This document shows, piece after piece, positions 7,339 through 10,087 of a stretch of 10,087 nucleotides of DNA (position 1 is the first letter of the stretch; each line of letters begins with the position of its first letter). Location of the stretch: NCBI GenBank assembly GCA_003486725.1, contig DNGD01000253.1, forward strand, positions 2,072 to 12,158, read 5' to 3'. A program made the translations under genes and the position numbers. The stretch is from Rhodospirillaceae bacterium. GTDB taxonomy: Bacteria; Pseudomonadota; Alphaproteobacteria; UBA9219. A model generated the notes under the pieces. That model did not search any database. It was given only the letters and a program-made list of their open reading frames with translations, and was not told where the DNA came from.

Positions 7339-8686
7339 GTTGTTGCGCTTCCGTGACCCATTGGGTCAGACAATTTTTCTTGAGATGTAGATTTACACCT
7401 TCTTCGGAGACTTCGATCCGTTCAAGAAGCTGCATGAGCAGCTTGCGTTGTTCAGGCACGAAGAGTTCTTCCCAAAGCGCCTCGAAACTCCTGAGTTCTT
7501 TGCGCACAAGGCGCTCGCGTTCACCTTTCGTGACAAAGGCAGTGCCTTCATCCCTCTCGCCCATGCAATGGGCTATCATGGCGACCAGTTCGGGCGCTTT
7601 GAAAGCCGCTTTGATCTGGTAAAGAACAGCACTTTCCAATTCGTTCGCGGGAATCGAGCGAATGGGACATGCCTCGTGCCCATTTCTAAGTGATTTGACG
7701 CAAACGTAATAGCGGTAGGACGCGCCGCGCGCGCGAATGCTCGTGGAAGACGGTGTCATAGCCGAGCCGCAGCATTTGCACCACACAAGGCCGCGTAAAA
7801 GCGACGGTTGGCGCGTTCGGCTGATATTGCCGCGCGTCTGCGGCGCGCGCGCAAGAATTCTGTGTGTCTCGTCCCAAAGCGGCGGATCGATGATCGCCTT
7901 GTGTTCGCCGGGGAAGGACGTTCCTTTATGGACAGCTTCGCCCAGATACACCCGATTATGCAGGATCCGGTAAATGTATTGCTTGTCGATGTGCTTTCCT
8001 TCGTGGTGGCGACCATCTTGTGTCGTCCAAGCCTTTGTCGTGCGTCCGGCAGCACCAAGCTGACGCACGATCCCGACACAGGATTCAGACTGTGTGAAAG
8101 ACTCGAAGATTTCCCGAACAAGTAGGGCTTCATGCGGATTGACGATCAGCTTGCGACTGATCACGTCATAGCCCAAGGGAGGACAGCCCCCCATCCACAT
8201 GCCTTTTCGGCGACTGGCCGCAAACTTATCCCGTATGCGCTCGCCGATAACCTCGCGCTCGAACTGCGCAAAAGACAAAAGGATGTTGAGGATTAATCGA
8301 CCCATTGATGTCGTGGTATTAAAGGACTGTGTGATGCTGACAAACGTCACCTTGTGACGATCAAAGACTTCAACCATCTTCACGAAGTCCATAAGCGAAC
8401 GCGACAAGCGGTCTATTTTATAGACCACAATACTGTCGACCAGCCCGCGCTCGATATCTTCCATCAGTTTTTTGAGTGCAGGGCGCTCCAGTGTGCCGCC
8501 GGAAAAGCCACCATCGTCATAGCTAGCAGGAAGTGCCGTCCAGCCTTCCGCTTTTTGACTGAGGATGTAGGCCTCGCAAGCTTCGCGCTGCGCGTCGAGG
8601 CTGTTGAACTCCATGTCGAGGCCTTCTTCGGAAGATTTACGCGTGTAAATGGCACAGCGAAGGCGGGGCGCGACAAGTTCTTTCAT
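7301..8686 (-). CDS. Large serine recombinase
   Basis: A 461-residue site-specific DNA recombinase. The resolvase catalytic domain starts with CAIYTRKSSEEG, where S18 is the expected nucleophile. It continues with DDGGFSGGTLERPALKKL (57-74) and VYKIDRLSRS with the active-site arginines R93 and R96. A recombinase domain (about 165-290, beginning GCPPLGYDV) and a zinc ribbon with C303, C306, C329 and C340 follow, then a helical tail (390-425) likely used for subunit contacts. Enzymes of this class cut both strands through phosphoserine links and rotate the ends, integrating or excising elements at short att sites. Its ATG overlaps the TGA of the DUF2924 gene by four bases, and its tail overlaps the next gene by 38. 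All catalytic residues look intact, so the enzyme may be active. Its att sites are not identified. Confidence 0.95.
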   Translation of the reverse strand: MKELVAPRLRCAIYTRKSSEEGLDMEFNSLDAQREACEAYILSQKAEGWTALPASYDDGGFSGGTLERPALKKLMEDIERGLVDSIVVYKIDRLSRSLMDFVKMVEVFDRHKVTFVSITQSFNTTTSMGRLILNILLSFAQFEREVIGERIRDKFAASRRKGMWMGGCPPLGYDVISRKLIVNPHEALLVREIFESFTQSESCVGIVRQLGAAGRTTKAWTTQDGRHHEGKHIDKQYIYRILHNRVYLGEAVHKGTSFPGEHKAIIDPPLWDETHRILARAPQTRGNISRTRQPSLLRGLVWCKCCGSAMTPSSTSIRARGASYRYYVCVKSLRNGHEACPIRSIPANELESAVLYQIKAAFKAPELVAMIAHCMGERDEGTAFVTKGERERLVRKELRSFEALWEELFVPEQRKLLMQLLERIEVSEEGVNLHLKKNCLTQWVTEAQQHGNGNDNHPPAA

Positions 8687-9144
8687 GCGGCCTCCGCAGG
8701 TGGAGCGTTATTTTCCTGTTCTCGCCGCAGGCCGAAAAACACAGGCCCGTTCCAATGCGTTCCTGTAATTTGCCGCGCTATCGCGGTCAATGAATTCCAC
8801 CGACGGCTCGCGTATTCGAAGCCGTTTGATAGAACGATGATCTCGTGGCGCTCCCCGCGCCATTCTCGTACAAGGCGCGTGCCCGCGACGGGGATCTTGG
8901 CCGGAGCCAAACGTCTTTTTGTTTTTGATCCTTTGGCATCGGCAATAAGTTGGGTCAGACGGTTCTCCGCATTGCCGGACAATCCGCCATAAGTTAGTTC
9001 CTGAATGCGGTAAGCCAAAGCACGGGCCATAAAGCCACGGCGGTAGGGTGGTGGCTCGGCTTGGTAATAGTCTTGCCAAAGTTGCTTAAGCTCGGCGAAA
9101 CTTTTGTCTTGAAGCTCCTTGATCTGGCGCATAATCGGCGTCAT
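8683..9144 (-). CDS. DUF2924 family protein
   Basis: A 153-residue protein of the DUF2924 family, which is habitually found directly upstream of large serine recombinases. Visible hallmarks are a helical N-terminus with FAELKQLWQDYY (residues 16-27) and RGFMARALAYRIQE (36-49). The C-terminal half holds GTRLVREWRGERHEIIVLSN (88-107), GFEYASRRWNSLTAIARQITG (split around 108-128) and the closing GPVFFGL (133-139). The function is unknown; a DNA-binding helper or direction factor for the recombinase is a reasonable guess from constant linkage. AGAGAGGAAG just before the ATG is a good ribosome binding site. The gene shares four bases with each neighbour (9141-9144 and 8683-8686), consistent with coupled translation. 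Confidence 0.9.
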   Translation of the reverse strand: MTPIMRQIKELQDKSFAELKQLWQDYYQAEPPPYRRGFMARALAYRIQELTYGGLSGNAENRLTQLIADAKGSKTKRRLAPAKIPVAGTRLVREWRGERHEIIVLSNGFEYASRRWNSLTAIARQITGTHWNGPVFFGLRREQENNAPPAEAA

Positions 9145-9332
9145 GGCTTCCTCTCTCTGTGTGTTTGTTTTTCTTCTTCACACATGCTTCCTTCGCCCGC
9201 GAAGTCCAGTTCTTCAGCGCGGGATCTACCGTTTTCTCTCGCAATTTTGCGCAATATGGCCACGGCCAAAAAGTCAGCGACAACGTAGAGAGGTTTCTTT
9301 GTTGATGAAAAATCCATGGGCGGGTGCGACAC
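9141..9332 (-). CDS. Small protein upstream of DUF2924, unknown function
   Basis: A 63-residue reading frame from GTG at 9330-9332, or 58 residues from ATG at 9315-9317. The central segment KKPLYVVADFLAVAILRKIAR (split around residues 12-32) would form a helix with hydrophobic spacing; the tail is charged. I do not recognise a family. Support for its reality is positional: its TGA overlaps the DUF2924 ATG as ATGA, the same coupling seen between the other genes here, and it fills a gap in an otherwise packed operon. No strong ribosome binding site is seen before either start, so the start is uncertain. Confidence 0.6.
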   Translation of the reverse strand: MSHPPMDFSSTKKPLYVVADFLAVAILRKIARENGRSRAEELDFAGEGSMCEEEKQTHRERKP

Positions 9333-9335
9333 GCA

Positions 9336-9425
9336 TTAACGCCCAGTCCAGTTTGTCTTACACCAGCGCCATTGTTGGCGTAGGGCGCGGGACAGGCTGC
9401 GACGGATCCGCTCGTACAGGCTCAT
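9336..9425 (-). CDS. Possible 29-residue basic peptide
   Basis: A short frame starting at the ATG that shares ATGA with the stop of the 77-aa gene, preceded by GGGG, and ending three bases before the GTG of the 63-aa gene. The peptide is arginine- and tryptophan-rich (MSLYERIRRSLSRALRQQ, then WRW and TNWTGR) and could form a basic amphipathic helix. The evidence is position and composition only; it may equally be an untranslated spacer. Confidence 0.4.
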   Translation of the reverse strand: MSLYERIRRSLSRALRQQWRWCKTNWTGR

Positions 9426-9655
9426 GCTTGCCCCGCGACGCGCGGTTCGGACGGGTGTGGCGCGCGCATGGCCACGACAATAAACGCATCAAGTCCGGCG
9501 TCCTTGGCGCGTTCTGTGGCCTTGTGGTAGGTCGTGACGGCGAGTTCGGCGACCTCAAGGGCTTCGTCGGTGCGGCCTTGACGCACGAGGGTCAAAGTTT
9601 CGCGCACGCAGCGGTGCGCCATGTCCATATAAAGTTGGGAAACGAGAGGGATCAT
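9422..9655 (-). CDS. Small helical protein, first gene of recombinase operon, unknown function
   Basis: A 77-residue protein predicted to be mainly helical, with a TPR-like stretch VRQGRTDEALEVAELAVTTY (residues 24-43) and an A/P-rich tail. I recognise no family. The start is well supported: ATG at 9653-9655 with AAGGAG at 9664-9669, eight bases away, and a good promoter some 50-80 bases upstream. Its TGA lies in ATGA with a further short frame. It leads the DUF2924/recombinase transcription unit, so it may regulate or assist the element. Confidence 0.75.
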   Translation of the reverse strand: MIPLVSQLYMDMAHRCVRETLTLVRQGRTDEALEVAELAVTTYHKATERAKDAGLDAFIVVAMRAPHPSEPRVAGQA

Positions 9656-9663
9656 GCGAATAT

Positions 9664-9706
9664 CTCCTTGGGTAAAAGGAGCGGCAATTGGCCGCCTAAT
9701 CCCAAG
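9664..9706 (-). promoter_or_regulatory. Leader that can sequester the Shine-Dalgarno of the 77-aa gene
   Basis: In the minus-strand transcript the Shine-Dalgarno AAGGAG (9664-9669) can pair with CTCCTT (9676-9681) across a six-base loop, hiding the ribosome site completely. A second, mutually exclusive pairing joins CCCAAG, which includes the AAG of the Shine-Dalgarno (9667-9672), with CTTGGG (9701-9706) at the likely transcript 5' end. A small hairpin, GCGGC/GCCGC around a five-base loop (9681-9695), lies between. Regulation is inferred from pairing alone. Confidence 0.45.
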
Positions 9707-9735
9707 AACCTATCCAAATAGGCGCGGTCTGTCAA
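9707..9735 (-). promoter_or_regulatory. Promoter of the recombinase operon
   Basis: Reading the minus strand: a perfect -35 TTGACA (9735-9730), a 17-base spacer (9729-9713) and -10 TAGGTT (9712-9707). Transcription would start near 9700, about 45 bases before the 77-aa ATG. The palindrome CCTAT-TTGG-ATAGG (9722-9709) covers the -10 edge and spacer and could be an operator. A further GGATAGG copy, reading CCTATCC on the minus strand, lies at 9761-9767. Confidence 0.7.
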
Positions 9736-9772
9736 TCAAAAGCGAAAACCCATCCTTTCTGGATAGGCTGAC

Positions 9773-10087
9773 TTACGCCCTCAACGGCTCGTCACACGTG
9801 GATTCCGGCGTTTGAGCATCGGCATCATCTGACGGGGTTGTCTCCCAAAGCCGCTCGAATATTTGCTTTAGGCCGTTTGCCAACATGGGCGAACGCACCA
9901 AGAGGATGCGCTCAGGGGCAATCATTTGCGCAACGCTCGATCCATAAATGACTTGAAGCGCAAGCGGCATAAAGGTTTCCGGCACGATGTGTACTGGCGC
10001 GGTGGCTTTCTTCTCGTGGCATACGGAGCGATAGGAAAAACCAGCTTTTCGCAACGCTGCGCAATAATTAGCGAAATCCGGAGATAA
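9773..10087 (-). CDS. C-terminal part of a protein, possibly TrmB-like regulator (truncated by window edge)
   Basis: The frame is open from the window edge, giving 104 residues in total up to TAA at 9773-9775; internal TTG or ATG codons need not be starts. The segment VPETFMPLALQVIYGSSVAQ, followed by ILLVRSPMLANGLKQIFERLWE (in two parts), resembles the end of the PLD-like effector domain of TrmB-type regulators, where an LFEILW-like motif closes the domain. A charged, disordered tail follows (about the last 20 residues). If so, it could control the promoter next to it, 38 bases downstream of its stop. The assignment rests on pattern memory of a short stretch and is tentative. Confidence 0.5.
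   Translation of the reverse strand, partial: LSPDFANYCAALRKAGFSYRSVCHEKKATAPVHIVPETFMPLALQVIYGSSVAQMIAPERILLVRSPMLANGLKQIFERLWETTPSDDADAQTPESTCDEPLRA

Larger units (their letters stand above)
3452..10087. mobile_element. Accessory genomic island (left edge at tRNA-Ser; right edge outside window)
   Basis: To the left of the tRNA-Ser are housekeeping genes with G+C-rich codons. To its right are a methyltransferase/ATPase-TIR operon with strongly A/T-ending codons, and then a serine recombinase operon. The change of composition and gene type at the tRNA 3' end is what the sequence shows. That it marks integration of one element is inference. No second copy of the tRNA 3' end was found in the window, and no tyrosine integrase (the usual tRNA-targeting enzyme) is present. 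The far end, and possibly another integrase, therefore lie outside, or several elements are stacked. Confidence 0.6.

Noticed and set aside
8354..9721. Plus-strand frames of 212 and 200 codons opposite the recombinase, DUF2924 and small genes
   Set aside because: They are antisense to well-supported genes that are chained by ATGA overlaps; no motifs.
3452..10087. Second copy of the tRNA-Ser 3' end marking the island's right boundary
   Set aside because: No repeat of the CATCCTCTCCGCCA end was found in the rest of the window, so the right end cannot be placed.

Overview
The window looks like an alphaproteobacterial chromosome, carrying the edge of an accessory island inserted beside a tRNA-Ser gene. 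The assignment rests on the UbiE N-terminus, an ABHD10-like hydrolase of the kind common in that class, the DUF2924/large serine recombinase module, and promoters of the TTGACA/TAGGTT type. No marker gene fixes the genus.

Left part (1-3451), G+C-rich with ordinary housekeeping content. On the minus strand lie the 5' end of ubiE and, upstream of it with an ATGA overlap, a GT4-type glycosyltransferase whose usual EX7E glutamates are replaced. A divergent ABHD10-like serine hydrolase follows. Its stop overlaps by three bases the stop of a convergent, PUA-less glutamate 5-kinase-like gene. A complete tRNA-Ser(GGA) with encoded CCA ends this part.

Junction (3452-3859): about 400 bases without a gene. 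It is crowded with palindromes: two hairpins directly after the tRNA, a perfect 12-bp-arm palindrome at 3608-3635, an 11-bp direct repeat, and a C-rich 11-bp-period repeat. These are followed by a plausible promoter and an operator-like inverted repeat before the next gene.

Cargo (3860-6875), visibly A+T-richer: a two-gene plus-strand operon. It encodes a C5-cytosine DNA methyltransferase and, 19 bases later behind a strong ribosome binding site, a 627-residue protein. That protein fuses a MutL/MORC-like GHKL ATPase, a charged coiled-coil linker and a C-terminal TIR-like domain that retains the expected glutamate. No restriction endonuclease is present. I read this as a candidate anti-phage system in which methylation marks self, the GHKL ATPase senses or clamps DNA, and the TIR domain depletes NAD+ when triggered. 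This is the most interesting item in the window, and its function is inferred.

Right part (6943-10087), minus strand: a tightly overlapping operon. In transcription order it holds a 77-aa protein, a possible 29-aa peptide, a 63-aa protein, a DUF2924 protein, a large serine recombinase, and a 131-aa recombinase-associated helix-turn-helix protein. It is driven by a good TTGACA-N17-TAGGTT promoter and has a leader that can sequester the first Shine-Dalgarno. Upstream, a further gene with a possible TrmB-like C-terminal domain runs off the window. The recombinase operon probably mobilises the element, whose far end lies outside the window.
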